Source: Streptomyces sp. AM 2-1-1
Lineage (GTDB): Bacteria > Actinomycetota > Actinomycetes > Streptomycetales > Streptomycetaceae
DNA: 64,000 bases
Reading direction: 5' to 3'
NCBI RefSeq assembly: GCF_029167645.1
Contig: NZ_CP119147.1
Coordinates: 4,730,501 to 4,794,500, forward strand
The first letter of the stretch is position 1. Every line of letters begins with the position of its first letter. A program made the position numbers and the translations under genes. This document shows, piece by piece, positions 9,134 to 17,728 of this stretch. The notes under the pieces were generated by a model. It saw only the letters and a list, made by a program, of their open reading frames with translations, did no database searches and was not told the DNA's origin.

Positions 9134-10123
9134 ATGCGCCCCTTCCACATCGCCCTGGCCGTCCTCGTCGCCGCCCTCTGGGGAGTGAACTTCGTCGTCA
9201 TCGAACTGGGCCTCGACCACTTCCCCCCGCTCCTCTTCTCCGCCCTGCGCTTCCTGGTCGCCGCGCTGCCCGCCGTCTTCTTCGTCGGACCGCCCAAGGT
9301 CGCGTGGAAGTGGATCGTGGGCGTCGGACTCGCGCTCGGGGTGGCCAAGTTCGGCCTGCTCTTCGTCGGCATGGACCAGGGGATGGACGCCGGGCTCTCC
9401 TCGCTCGTCCTCCAGGTCCAGGCCGTCTTCACCGCGCTCTTCGCCGCACTCGCCCTCGGCGAACGGCCCGGCGGGGTGCGAGTGGCGGGGATGACCGTGG
9501 CGCTCGCGGGGATCGGGGTGGCCGCGGCCGACGAGGGGGCGAGCGGGCCGGTGCTCGCGTTCGTGCTGGTGGTGGCGGCAGCGGCCTGCTGGGGCGTCTC
9601 CAACGTCCTCACCCGCAGAGCCGCCCCGCCCGACTCCCTCAACTTCATGGTGTGGGTCTCGACCGTTCCCGTCCTGCCGCTCCTCGGCCTCTCGCTGCTC
9701 TTCGAGGGCTGGGACCGGGACGCGGACGCCGTCGCCGCGATGGACTGGACCGGCGCCGGGGTGGTCGTCTACGTCGCCTGGATCTCCACCGTCTTCGGCT
9801 TCGGGGCCTGGGGGTACCTGCTGCGCCACCACCCGGCCACCTCGGTCGCGCCGTTCACCCTGCTCGTGCCCGTCTTCGGGATGTCCTCGGCGGCGCTGCT
9901 GCTGGACGAGTCGGTGAGCCCGCTGCGGTGGTGCGCGGCGGCGCTGCTGGTCGGCGGGGTGGCCGTGACGTCCCTCGCGGGGCGCGGTCCCGCGACCGGT
10001 CCCGTGACGGTGGCCGCGGCGGGACCGGAGGCCGCGGCCGCGAGGGACACGCGGGACGTACGGGAAACACGGGACTGGCGGGAAACGCGGGACGTGCAGG
10101 AAACGCGGGAGGCGCGGGCCTGA
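9134..10123 (+). CDS. EamA/DMT-family 10-TM exporter
   Basis: A 329-residue drug/metabolite transporter superfamily protein with two EamA repeats of about five hydrophobic segments each. It starts RPFHIALAVLVAALWGVNFV, and the second repeat ends near residue 285. Family members typically export amino acids or metabolites. The last 35 residues are a charged tail built from RETRD-like repeats (DNA 10041-10119), low complexity that is probably dispensable. The gene is divergent from the LysR regulator, which likely controls it. Its stop codon lies in the loop of a terminator hairpin. Confidence 0.88.
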   Translation: MRPFHIALAVLVAALWGVNFVVIELGLDHFPPLLFSALRFLVAALPAVFFVGPPKVAWKWIVGVGLALGVAKFGLLFVGMDQGMDAGLSSLVLQVQAVFTALFAALALGERPGGVRVAGMTVALAGIGVAAADEGASGPVLAFVLVVAAAACWGVSNVLTRRAAPPDSLNFMVWVSTVPVLPLLGLSLLFEGWDRDADAVAAMDWTGAGVVVYVAWISTVFGFGAWGYLLRHHPATSVAPFTLLVPVFGMSSAALLLDESVSPLRWCAAALLVGGVAVTSLAGRGPATGPVTVAAAGPEAAAARDTRDVRETRDWRETRDVQETREARA

Positions 10124-10140
10124 ACGACCCGCGCCTCCCG
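10106..10140. terminator. Hairpin overlapping the EamA stop codon
   Basis: CGGGAGGCGCGGG (10106-10118) pairs perfectly with CCCGCGCCTCCCG (10128-10140). The TGA of the transporter lies within the 9-nt loop. The next gene converges 12 bp away, so the element probably works bidirectionally. Confidence 0.75.
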
Positions 10141-10152
10141 TACGCCCTCGCG

Positions 10153-10962
10153 CTAGGCTCCCGCGCCGGGTCCCTCCTGCTTCGGCGCGCCCACCCGGAG
10201 CAGGAACTCGCGACCGGCCGCGAGCAGTCCCGGCAGCTCCGGGACCTGGGGGTACCAGCGCTTCTCGTACTCCCAGCAGACCCAGGTGTCCGGGGCCAGC
10301 GTGTCCAGGCACGCGGCCAGCGGCAGCACGCCCTCGCCGAGCGCCAGCGGCGTGGTGTCCTCGGCCGAGGCGATGTCCTTGACCTGTACGTAGCCGAGGT
10401 ACGGGGCCAGCACCAGGTGGCTGTCGAGCGGGCTCTCACCGGAGAGCCAGGTGTGCATCACGTCCCAGATCACGCCGACCCCGGCGTGCCCGACCGTCCC
10501 GACGACGCGGGCGGCGTCGGCGCCGGCCCGGTGCGAGTCATGGGTTTCCAGCAGGATCGTCACCCCCTGGTCCACGGCCCGGGCCGCCGCGGCCCCGAGC
10601 CGCCGGGCCGCCGCCGCGTCGGCGGCCTCCGGGTCCTGGTCGCCGCCGCCGGGGAAGACCCGGACGTACGGCGCGCCGAGGTCGCGGGCGAGTGTCACCA
10701 GTTCGGCGACCTGCGCCACCACCGCCTCGTCCTCCCCCTCCGCCGCGACCCGGACGTACCCGGCCACGGTGAGGATCTGGACGCCGCCCCTGGCGAACTC
10801 CTCGACCACCTGGGCGCGTTCGGTCGCCGAGAGCCCGGGGTGTACCGGCTCCTCCGGGTGCGCGCGCAGCTCCACCCCCTGGTAGCCGTGCTCGACGGCC
10901 AGTCGGACGACCTCGTCGATGGGCGTCCCCGGCACTCCGAGGGTCGAGAAAGCGAGCTTCAC
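10153..10962 (-). CDS. Sugar phosphate isomerase/epimerase (AP-endonuclease-2-like TIM barrel)
   Basis: A 269-residue TIM-barrel protein of the xylose-isomerase-like superfamily, opening VKLAFSTLGVPGTPIDEVVR and ending before a Gly/Ala tail. Relatives epimerise, isomerise or dehydrate keto-sugars and inososes. The start is GTG 10962 with GGAAGGA upstream; a longer frame upstream crosses repeats and is unlikely. It lies downstream of, and on the same strand as, the LacI regulator. A LacI-type operator at 11169-11184 suggests it belongs to the same regulon as the divergent operon at 12539-15665. The exact sugar is unknown. Confidence 0.88.
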   Translation of the reverse strand: MKLAFSTLGVPGTPIDEVVRLAVEHGYQGVELRAHPEEPVHPGLSATERAQVVEEFARGGVQILTVAGYVRVAAEGEDEAVVAQVAELVTLARDLGAPYVRVFPGGGDQDPEAADAAAARRLGAAAARAVDQGVTILLETHDSHRAGADAARVVGTVGHAGVGVIWDVMHTWLSGESPLDSHLVLAPYLGYVQVKDIASAEDTTPLALGEGVLPLAACLDTLAPDTWVCWEYEKRWYPQVPELPGLLAAGREFLLRVGAPKQEGPGAGA

Positions 10963-11330
10963 GTGCGTGTTCCTTCCATCGTTCCGTATCACCGCGCCGC
11001 ACCGGCGTTTCCGTGTCACCGCGCCGCACCGGCGTTCCGTGTCACCGCGCCGTGCCGGGTGCCCGGCTTCTGCCACCGTCCGGGGCGGGCGGCGGACGCG
11101 GGGCGGCCGGAGTCACCCCTACCCGTACCCCTGCCCGCCACCCGGAACCCGACGCGTGCACCACCGTACAGACAGCGCTTTCTACGGCCACTTTCCGCGC
11201 GCGACGGAGATGGGGCCCCGTCCCCGCCGCGACGGGGCGGCGTCCCGTCGGCGGCGGGGCCTCTTCCCGCGGGGGAGCGGCCGTCGGAGCCCGGGAGCGG
11301 CCGTCGGGCCGTGCCGGGGACCTCCGGGAA
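10963..11330. other. Gene-free leader with 3x26-27-bp repeats
   Basis: No gene is seen here. Three near-identical units occupy 10981-11006, 11007-11033 and 11034-11059 (each starts GTT(T)CCGTRTCACCGCGCC), between the isomerase start and the LacI-type operator. They would form the long 5' leader of the isomerase mRNA if transcription starts near the operator. Confidence 0.65.
11169..11184 (-). promoter_or_regulatory. LacI-type operator upstream of isomerase gene
   Basis: The minus strand reads TAGAAAGCGCTGTCTG, centred on AGCGCT as LacI-family operators are. It matches the site at 12501-12516 in most positions. It lies about 207 bp upstream of the isomerase start codon. Confidence 0.65.
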
Positions 11331-12422
11331 TCACCCGCGCGGCGGAGCCGTCGAGCCGCGCACCATCAGCTCCGCCGCGATGGTCGCGATGCCGCCGGGC
11401 GGCGGGTTCTCCGTGCCCATGGCCAGCCGTCCCGCCCGCGCCCCCGCCTCGTGGAGCGGCAGCCGGACGGTGGTGAGCGCCGGCACGGTGTCCACGGAGA
11501 ACGGCAGGTCGTCGAAGCCGGCCACCGAGACGTCCTCGGGGATGCGCAGACCCTGTTCCCGTACGGCCGCGCTCGCGCCCAGGGCCACCGAGTCGTTGGC
11601 GCCGACGACGGCGGTCACCCCCGGCTCGCGCCGCAGGAGTTCGAGGGTCGCCTCGTAACCGGAGCGGCGGTCGTAGGGGCCGTACACGGTGAGCCGGTCC
11701 TCCGCGGGGGTCCCGTCCGCGGACCCGTCCCCGTCGAGGAGCCCGGCCGCCCGCATCGCCGCGCGGTGGCCCTCCAGGCGGTGGCGGGTGGTGGTGCGCT
11801 CCTGGGGGCCCGCGACGTAGCCGATCCGGCGGTGGCCCAGCGAGATGAGGTGCTCGGTGAGGCGCCGGCCCCCGCCCCGGTTGTCGAAGGTGAGGGCGGC
11901 CGTGACGGCGTCGTTCTCGGGCAGCGGGGGCCGCCCGCAGAAGACGATCCGGGTGCCCGCGTCGGCGAGCCGCCCCAGCTTCGCGGCCATCGCGGCCTGG
12001 TGCCGGGGGTCCTCCAGCGCGCCGCCGGTCAGCACGACGGCCGCCGCGCGCTGGCGCTGGAGGAGGGTGAGATAGGTCAGCTCGCGTTCGGGGGAACCGC
12101 CGGTGTTGCAGACGACGGCCAGCTTCTCGCCACCCGCCCGGGCGGAGCCGTCGCCCGGGACGCCGATCTCCGACTGCGCCGCGCCCGCCATGATGCCGAA
12201 GAACGGGTCCGCGATGTCGTTGACCAGGATGCCGACCAGGTCGGAGGTGGCCGCCGCGAGCGAGCTGGCCGGTCCGTTGAGCACGTAGTCCAGGTCGTCC
12301 ACCGCACGCAGCACGCGGTCGCGCGTCGTCGCGGCGACCGGGTAATTGCCGTTCAGCACGCGGGAGACGGTGGCCGGGGACACCCGGGCGCGTGCCGCGA
12401 CGTCCGCCAGGGTGACTGTCAT
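11331..12422 (-). CDS. LacI-family transcriptional repressor
   Basis: A 363-residue LacI/GalR regulator. The N-terminal HTH is textbook (VTLADVAARARVSPATVSRV, hinge region after residue 50) and is followed by a type-1 periplasmic-binding domain that senses a sugar or derivative. The ATG at 12422 has GAGGAG about 10 nt upstream. It is transcribed divergently from the dehydrogenase operon and upstream of an isomerase gene. Palindromes centred on AAGCGCTT occur on both sides of the gene, so it probably represses both transcription units until a catabolic intermediate accumulates. Confidence 0.94.
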   Translation of the reverse strand: MTVTLADVAARARVSPATVSRVLNGNYPVAATTRDRVLRAVDDLDYVLNGPASSLAAATSDLVGILVNDIADPFFGIMAGAAQSEIGVPGDGSARAGGEKLAVVCNTGGSPERELTYLTLLQRQRAAAVVLTGGALEDPRHQAAMAAKLGRLADAGTRIVFCGRPPLPENDAVTAALTFDNRGGGRRLTEHLISLGHRRIGYVAGPQERTTTRHRLEGHRAAMRAAGLLDGDGSADGTPAEDRLTVYGPYDRRSGYEATLELLRREPGVTAVVGANDSVALGASAAVREQGLRIPEDVSVAGFDDLPFSVDTVPALTTVRLPLHEAGARAGRLAMGTENPPPGGIATIAAELMVRGSTAPPRG

Positions 12423-12500
12423 CGTGTCGGTTCTCCTCGGAGGTTGGTCACGGCGCCCCTCTTGTCCGGGCCGCTGTCGGCAGGCTAGCTTCTTACACGA

Positions 12501-12516
12501 TAGAAAGCGCTTGCTA
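12501..12516 (+). promoter_or_regulatory. LacI-type operator of the catabolic operon
   Basis: TAGAAAGCGCTTGCTA is a 16-bp palindrome with one mismatched pair, lying 23-38 bp before the GTG start of the dehydrogenase gene, where it would block transcription. It closely matches the second site at 11169-11184. Confidence 0.75.
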
Positions 12517-12538
12517 CGGCAGTACGGAGGGAACTTTC

Positions 12539-13690
12539 GTGACACGCAGGACTGTGCGCATCGCCATGAACGGCGTGACGGGTCGTATGGGATACCGGCA
12601 GCACCTGGTGCGCTCGATCCTCGCGATCCGCGAGCAGGGCGGCCTCGACCTCGGCAACGGGGACGTGCTCTGGCCCGAGCCGGTGCTCGTCGGCCGCCGC
12701 GCCCACGCGCTGGAGGAGCTGGCCGCCCGGCACGGACTCACCGAGTGGTCGACCGACCTGGACGCCGTCCTCGCGGACGAGTCCATCGACATCTACTTCG
12801 ACGCCCAGGTCACCCAGGCGCGCGTCGAGGCGATCAAGAAGGCGGTCGCCGCCGGCAAGCACATCTACACCGAGAAGCCCACCGCCACCGATGTGGAGGG
12901 CGCCCTCGACCTCGCCCGTCTCGCCCGGGACGCCGGCATCAAGCACGGCGTGGTCCAGGACAAGATCTTCCTGCCGGGCCTGCTCAAGCTGAAGCGCCTC
13001 ATCGACGGCGGCTTCTTCGGCGAGATCCTCTCCGTGCGCGGCGAGTTCGGCTACTGGGTCTTCGAGGGCGACTGGCAGGAGGCGCAGCGCCCCTCGTGGA
13101 ACTACCGCTCCGAGGACGGCGGCGGCATCGTCGTGGACATGTTCCCGCACTGGGAGTACGTGCTCCACGAGCTGTTCGGCAAGGTCACCACCGTGCAGGC
13201 GCACGTCCAGACGCACGTCCCGCAGCGCTGGGACGAGCAGGGCAAGCCGTACGCCGCGACCGCCGACGACGCCGCGTACGGCATCTTCCAGCTGGAGGGC
13301 GGCGCCGTCGCCCAGATCAACTCCTCCTGGACCGTGCGCGTCAACCGCGACGAGCTGGTCGAGTTCCAGGTCGACGGGACCCACGGCAGTGCCGTCGCCG
13401 GCCTGCGCAACTGCCGCGTCCAGCACCGCTCGGCCACCCCGAAGCCGGTCTGGAACCCCGACCTCCCCGTCACCGAGTCCTTCCGGGACCAGTGGCAGGA
13501 GGTCCCCGACAACGACACCTTCGACAACGGCTTCAAGGCCCAGTGGGAGCTGTTCCTGCGTCACGTCGTCCTCGACGAGGCGTACGCCTGGGACCTGATG
13601 GCCGGCGCCCGCGGCGTGCAGCTCGCCGAGCTGGGCCTCAAGTCGGCCGCCGAGGGCCGGCGCTTCGACGTACCGGAGCTGACCCTGTGA
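12539..13690 (+). CDS. Gfo/Idh/MocA-family oxidoreductase
   Basis: A 383-residue NAD(P)-dependent sugar or inositol-type dehydrogenase. The N-terminal Rossmann fold shows GVTGRMG (residues about 13-19). The family's EKP motif appears as YTEKPTATD, followed by the alpha/beta substrate domain. GTG 12539 is chosen because GGAGGG lies 8 nt upstream. It is the first gene of a tight three-gene operon (next start overlaps its stop by GTGA), controlled by the divergent LacI repressor. It is likely to oxidise a sugar hydroxyl, supplying a keto-intermediate to the downstream aldolase-like and isomerase-like enzymes. Confidence 0.92.
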   Translation: MTRRTVRIAMNGVTGRMGYRQHLVRSILAIREQGGLDLGNGDVLWPEPVLVGRRAHALEELAARHGLTEWSTDLDAVLADESIDIYFDAQVTQARVEAIKKAVAAGKHIYTEKPTATDVEGALDLARLARDAGIKHGVVQDKIFLPGLLKLKRLIDGGFFGEILSVRGEFGYWVFEGDWQEAQRPSWNYRSEDGGGIVVDMFPHWEYVLHELFGKVTTVQAHVQTHVPQRWDEQGKPYAATADDAAYGIFQLEGGAVAQINSSWTVRVNRDELVEFQVDGTHGSAVAGLRNCRVQHRSATPKPVWNPDLPVTESFRDQWQEVPDNDTFDNGFKAQWELFLRHVVLDEAYAWDLMAGARGVQLAELGLKSAAEGRRFDVPELTL

Positions 13691-14829
13691 CGATCCACCT
13701 CCCGCACGGGGCGTACGAGCCCCGCACCACCCCCCTGGACCTGGCCCCCGGCGGCTCCCCTCTGGTCTCGCGCACGGTCTTCTCCGCCGCCCACGTCGTC
13801 GCCGACCCGTACGCCGACGTCAGCCCCGACGGGCCCGCCGCGATCGACTGGGACGCCACCCTCGCCTTCCGCCGCCACCTCTGGTCGCACGGGCTCGGGG
13901 TCGCGGAGGCGATGGACACCGCCCAGCGCGGCATGGGCCTGGACTGGGCCGGCGGAGCCGAGCTGATCCGCCGCTCCGCCGCCGAGGCGAAGGCCGTCGG
14001 CGGCCGGATCGCCTGCGGGGTCGGCACCGACCAGCTGACCGGACCGGCCACCCTCGCCGAAGTCCGCGCCGCGTACGAGGAGCAGCTCGCCCTCGTCGAG
14101 GGGAGCGGCGCCCAGGCCATCCTGATGGCCTCGCGCACGCTCGCCGCCGTGGCCCGGGGGCCCGAGGAGTACGCGGACATCTACGCCCACCTGCTGCGCC
14201 AGGCCACCGAGCCGGTCGTCCTGCACTGGCTGGGCCCGATGTTCGACCCGGCGCTGGAGGGGTACTGGGGCTCGTCGGACCTCGACGCGGCCACCGACAC
14301 CTTCCTCAAGATCATCGCCGAGCACCCGGACAAGGTCGACGGCATCAAGATCTCGCTGCTCGACGCGGCCCGCGAGATCGACGTGCGCCGCCGGCTGCCC
14401 AGCGGCGTCCGCTGCTACACCGGCGACGACTTCAACTACCCCGAGCTGATCGCGGGCGACGCACGCGGCTTCAGCCACGCCCTCCTCGGCATCTTCGACC
14501 CGCTCGGCCCGCTCGCCGCGCACGCCGTACGGGTCCTCGACACCGGCGACACCCAGGGCTTCCGGGACCTGCTGGACCCGACGGTCGAACTCTCCCGCCA
14601 CCTCTTCCAGGCGCCCACCCGCTTCTACAAGACGGGCGTGGTCTTCCTCGCCTGGCTGGCCGGGCACCAGGAGCACTTCACGATGGTCGGCGGCCTGCAG
14701 TCGGCCCGCTCGCTGCCCCACCTCGCCAAGGCGTACGAACTCGCCGACCGCCTCGGCCTGTTCCCCGACCCGGAGCTCGCGGAGAGCCGGATGCGGGCCC
14801 TGCTCACCGTCCAGGGAGGAACCCGATGA
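13687..14829 (+). CDS. DUF993 protein, DHDPS/aldolase-like
   Basis: A 380-residue protein of the DUF993 family, predicted to be a (beta/alpha)8 barrel related to dihydrodipicolinate synthase/N-acetylneuraminate lyase aldolases. The start is GTG 13687, overlapping the dehydrogenase stop (GTGA), so translation is probably coupled. The segment DGIKISLLDAA (around residue 220) is where a Schiff-base lysine would be expected in the superfamily; this is inference. It always seems to travel with Gfo/Idh/MocA and isomerase genes in Streptomyces, suggesting retro-aldol cleavage of an oxidised sugar. The reaction is not established. Confidence 0.85.
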   Translation: MTIHLPHGAYEPRTTPLDLAPGGSPLVSRTVFSAAHVVADPYADVSPDGPAAIDWDATLAFRRHLWSHGLGVAEAMDTAQRGMGLDWAGGAELIRRSAAEAKAVGGRIACGVGTDQLTGPATLAEVRAAYEEQLALVEGSGAQAILMASRTLAAVARGPEEYADIYAHLLRQATEPVVLHWLGPMFDPALEGYWGSSDLDAATDTFLKIIAEHPDKVDGIKISLLDAAREIDVRRRLPSGVRCYTGDDFNYPELIAGDARGFSHALLGIFDPLGPLAAHAVRVLDTGDTQGFRDLLDPTVELSRHLFQAPTRFYKTGVVFLAWLAGHQEHFTMVGGLQSARSLPHLAKAYELADRLGLFPDPELAESRMRALLTVQGGTR

Positions 14830-15665
14830 GCGACGGGACCGGCGTCGGCCGTCTGTCCATCAACCAGGAGACCATCAGGCAGTGGTCCCTGGAGGAGCTC
14901 GCCGAAGGATGCGTGAAGGCGGGCGTCGGCCACGTGGGCCTGTGGCGCGAGCCCGTGCAGAAGTACGGCGTCGAGCGCGCCGGCCGGCTCTTCGCCGACG
15001 CGGGCCTCACCGTCACCAGCCTCTGCCGGGGCGGCTTCCTCACCGCGACCGAGCCGGTGGAACGGGCCCGCGCCCTGGACGACAACCGGGCGGCGATCGA
15101 CGAGGCGGCGGGCGTCTCCACGGACACCCTGGTCCTCGTCTCGGGCGGCCTGCCCGAGGGCAGCAAGGACCTCGTCGGGGCCCGCGAACGCATCGCCGAC
15201 GCCCTCGCCGAACTCGCTCCCTACGCGGCCGAGCGCGGGATCCGTCTCGCCATCGAGCCGCTGCACCCGATGTTCGCGTCCGACCGGTGCGTGGTCTCGA
15301 CCCTCTCCCAGGCGCTGGACCTCGCGGAACGCTTCCCGGCCGAGCAGGTCGGCGTGGTCGTCGACGCGTACCACATCTGGTGGGACGACCAGGCTCCCGC
15401 GCAGATCGCCCGCGCCGGTGCCGGTGGCCGTATCCACTCCTTCCAGCTGGCCGACTGGATCACCCCGCTCCCCGCGGGTGTCCTGCTGGGCCGGGGTCAG
15501 CTCGGCGACGGGAGCGTGGACTTCCGCGCGATGCGCGCACGGGTGGAGGCGACGGGCTTCGACGGCCCGATCGAGGTGGAGATCTTCAACGAGGAGCTGT
15601 GGGCCCGCGACGGCGGCGACGTCCTCGCCGAAGTGGCCGCCCGCTTCCGCGAGCACGCCTGCTGA
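14826..15665 (+). CDS. Sugar phosphate isomerase/epimerase
   Basis: A 279-residue TIM-barrel isomerase of the AP-endonuclease-2/xylose-isomerase superfamily. Glu and His positions typical of divalent-metal binding appear in LAIEPLHPM, VVDAYHIWWDD and EVEIFNEELW. Its ATG overlaps the previous stop as ATGA, so it is the third gene of the LacI-controlled operon. A second, divergent paralogue-type isomerase is encoded at 10153-10962. The pair may handle successive isomerisation and dehydration steps of the same unknown sugar. Confidence 0.9.
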   Translation: MSDGTGVGRLSINQETIRQWSLEELAEGCVKAGVGHVGLWREPVQKYGVERAGRLFADAGLTVTSLCRGGFLTATEPVERARALDDNRAAIDEAAGVSTDTLVLVSGGLPEGSKDLVGARERIADALAELAPYAAERGIRLAIEPLHPMFASDRCVVSTLSQALDLAERFPAEQVGVVVDAYHIWWDDQAPAQIARAGAGGRIHSFQLADWITPLPAGVLLGRGQLGDGSVDFRAMRARVEATGFDGPIEVEIFNEELWARDGGDVLAEVAARFREHAC

Positions 15666-15814
15666 GAGCGGGCCGCCGCGCCGGGATCCGGATCATGGTC
15701 CCCGGCGGGATCCGCCGGCCCGGATCCGCGGCGGGTCCGGCCCGGATCCCGTAGCGGGATCCGCCCTGGACCCGCAGTGGGATCCGGCCCGGATCCCGCT
15801 GCGGATCGCGCCTG

Positions 15815-15828
15815 TGGGAGCGCTCTCC
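15815..15828. promoter_or_regulatory. CebR-like palindrome
   Basis: TGGGAGCGCTCTCC differs at only two positions from the Streptomyces CebR operator (TGGGAGCGCTCCCA) known from cellulose utilisation. No cellulose gene adjoins it, so it may be an orphan site or belong to another LacI-family regulator. Confidence 0.5.
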
Positions 15829-15944
15829 AGGATCATGGCAAAGGAATGGTCAAGGCGTGCAACCCTTGGCCCCCTTGCCCGGTCACACTGTGCGTCGGGG
15901 CTTCCGGGGGAGGGGTCCGGGGGGAACGGGAAGGCCCGACGGGG

Positions 15945-15993
15945 GGAAAACGAGAGGGGTCCGGCCGCGAGGCCGGGCCCGTTTCGTTTTTCC
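15945..15993. terminator. Hairpin with A- and T-rich outer arms
   Basis: GGAAAACGA pairs with TCGTTTTTCC outside an inner CCGGCC-GCGA-GGCCGG stem. The T-run on one side and A-run on the other suit a bidirectional intrinsic terminator. It lies between the carbohydrate operon and the Septu-like pair. Confidence 0.6.
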
Positions 15994-16282
15994 GGAAGCA
16001 GCGTCGCCGCCCTCCCCGCCCGGGGCCGTTGTCCGCCCTCGGCTTCTCCCGGCGGGTAGCCCGCGTGCGACATCTCCGGTGCGCCGACGGCTACACCACC
16101 GCGCCCCGTGCCTCGTAAACTCGGACGGACGCCCACCCCTCCCGTGCGCACCGGGCCCCCACCGGGTCCGCCCGCCCCCGCCGCGACGAGGCCACCGAGG
16201 TCCACCCCTCCGACACCACCCCGCGCCGGCCACTCCTTGCCCGACACGGACTCTCGCGTCCCGGAAGGAACCGTCAGCAGCC

Positions 16283-17728
16283 ATGTACGTCTCCCGCGTC
16301 ACCATCGAGAACATCAAGTCGTTCGACGGACCGCGAAAAGTCGACCTGACCCTGACCCGCCCGGACGGCTCGCACGCCGGGTGGACGGTCCTCGCCGGCC
16401 GCAACGGCGCCGGGAAGACCACCCTGCTGCGCGCCCTGGCCTTGGCCCTGAGCGGACCGGTGGCCGCCCGCGGCCTGGTCCAGGGCTTCGAGAACTGGGT
16501 CACGCGCGGCGCGGAGTCGGGCAGCGCCTCGGCGGAGATCATCCGGGACAAGGACTTCGACAAGTTCACCGCCTCGGGCCGCACCCAGAACAAGTTCGGC
16601 ACCGGACTGCGCTGGACGCCCCCCGGCGAATCGTCGGCGACCGGGCGCAAGAGCGCGCAGCCCGCGCTGGGCGAGATCCGGAACAACTCCCGTACCCAGA
16701 GCGCCAGCGCCGCCCAGCGCGGGCCGTGGGCCGACAACCCGGTGGGCTGGTTCTGCGCCGCCTACGGCCCCTTCCGGCGGATGGCCGGCGGCTCGGGCGA
16801 CGTACAGCGGCTGATGCTGGCCTCGGGACCGGTGGCCCGGCAGGCGAGCCTCTTCCACGAGGACGCCTCCCTCGCGGAGGGCGTCGCCTGGCTGATCGAG
16901 CAGCATCTGCGCGCGCTCGAAGGCCGGGAGGGCGCGTCGGCCCTCAAGGAGGCCGCCCTGTCCGTCCTCGGCGACGGTCTCCTCCCGGACGGCTACCGCA
17001 TCAAGGATGTCGACTCCGAAGGGCTCTGGGTCACCCGGGGCGGCCACCGCTTCCCGCTGCGGGAGATGAGCGACGGGTTCCGTACGGTCGCCGCCCTCGT
17101 CGTCGACCTGCTCAAGCAGATCCACGACACCTTCGGGGACCACGCGCTGGGAGGCGGCGGCGACGGCCCGAGCCCGCTCCAGGTCCCCGGAGTCGTCATC
17201 ATCGACGAGATCGACGCCCACCTCCACGTCTCCTGGCAGCGCCGCATCGGACCCTGGCTGACCACGCACTTCCCCAACATCCAGTTCATCGTCACCACCC
17301 ACAGCCCGTACATCTGCCAGGCCGCGGACCCCGGCGGCCTGATCCGGCTGCCCGGCGTGGACGAGGGAGCCGCTCCCGAAGTGGTACCGGAGGACCTGTA
17401 CGAACGGGTCGTCTACGGCAGCGGCGACGACGCGGTCCTCTCCGACCTCTTCGGCCTCGACACCCCGTACTCGGAACGGGCCGAGTACGCGCGCGCGGAG
17501 TTCGTGGCCCTGGAGTCCAAGGTGTACGAGGGCGACACCTCACCCGAGACCGTCGCCCGGTACAAAGAGCTGAAGAGCCTCCTGACCAGCTCCCCGACGG
17601 CCCGCGCCCACGAGGTCTCCGCCCGGCTCTACCGGATCGCCGATCAGGTCCATGACGACGGATCCGAGGGCAGCGTTTCCGGGGGCGGCGTTCGCGAGGA
17701 CGGCGGAGAGGCCGGCGAGGAGAAGTGA
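16283..17728 (+). CDS. AAA/ABC-type ATPase, Septu PtuA-like
   Basis: A 481-residue ATPase of the SMC/RecF-like ABC class. It shows Walker A AGRNGAGKTTLL (about residues 37-48), a signature-like LREMSDGFRT (about 257), Walker B VVIIDEIDAHLH (about 300-311) and a switch histidine in VTTHSPYI. A variable middle region lacks a long coiled coil. No Toprim domain is visible, which separates it from OLD nucleases. The next gene overlaps it by GTGA and encodes an HNH nuclease, the arrangement of type I Septu anti-phage systems, where PtuA forms a platform that controls PtuB. ATG 16283 is the natural start, with AAGGAA somewhat distant at 16265-16270. Confidence 0.85.
   Translation: MYVSRVTIENIKSFDGPRKVDLTLTRPDGSHAGWTVLAGRNGAGKTTLLRALALALSGPVAARGLVQGFENWVTRGAESGSASAEIIRDKDFDKFTASGRTQNKFGTGLRWTPPGESSATGRKSAQPALGEIRNNSRTQSASAAQRGPWADNPVGWFCAAYGPFRRMAGGSGDVQRLMLASGPVARQASLFHEDASLAEGVAWLIEQHLRALEGREGASALKEAALSVLGDGLLPDGYRIKDVDSEGLWVTRGGHRFPLREMSDGFRTVAALVVDLLKQIHDTFGDHALGGGGDGPSPLQVPGVVIIDEIDAHLHVSWQRRIGPWLTTHFPNIQFIVTTHSPYICQAADPGGLIRLPGVDEGAAPEVVPEDLYERVVYGSGDDAVLSDLFGLDTPYSERAEYARAEFVALESKVYEGDTSPETVARYKELKSLLTSSPTARAHEVSARLYRIADQVHDDGSEGSVSGGGVREDGGEAGEEK

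Larger units (their letters stand above)
15666..16282. other. 617-bp gene-free stretch with GGATCC-rich repeats and a CebR-like box
   Basis: No convincing gene occurs here. From about 15680 to 15810 the sequence is a degenerate array of GGATCC/GGATCCG motifs separated by 8-20 bp. A CebR-like palindrome follows at 15815-15828, then a terminator-like hairpin at 15945-15993. The last 200 bp before 16283 are ordinary GC-rich leader. Confidence 0.6.

Noticed and set aside
12539..13690. Assignment of the Gfo/Idh/MocA gene as iolG of the inositol cluster
   Set aside because: It lies 27 kb away in a LacI-controlled operon with DUF993, a different and recurrent context; sequence features do not specify inositol.
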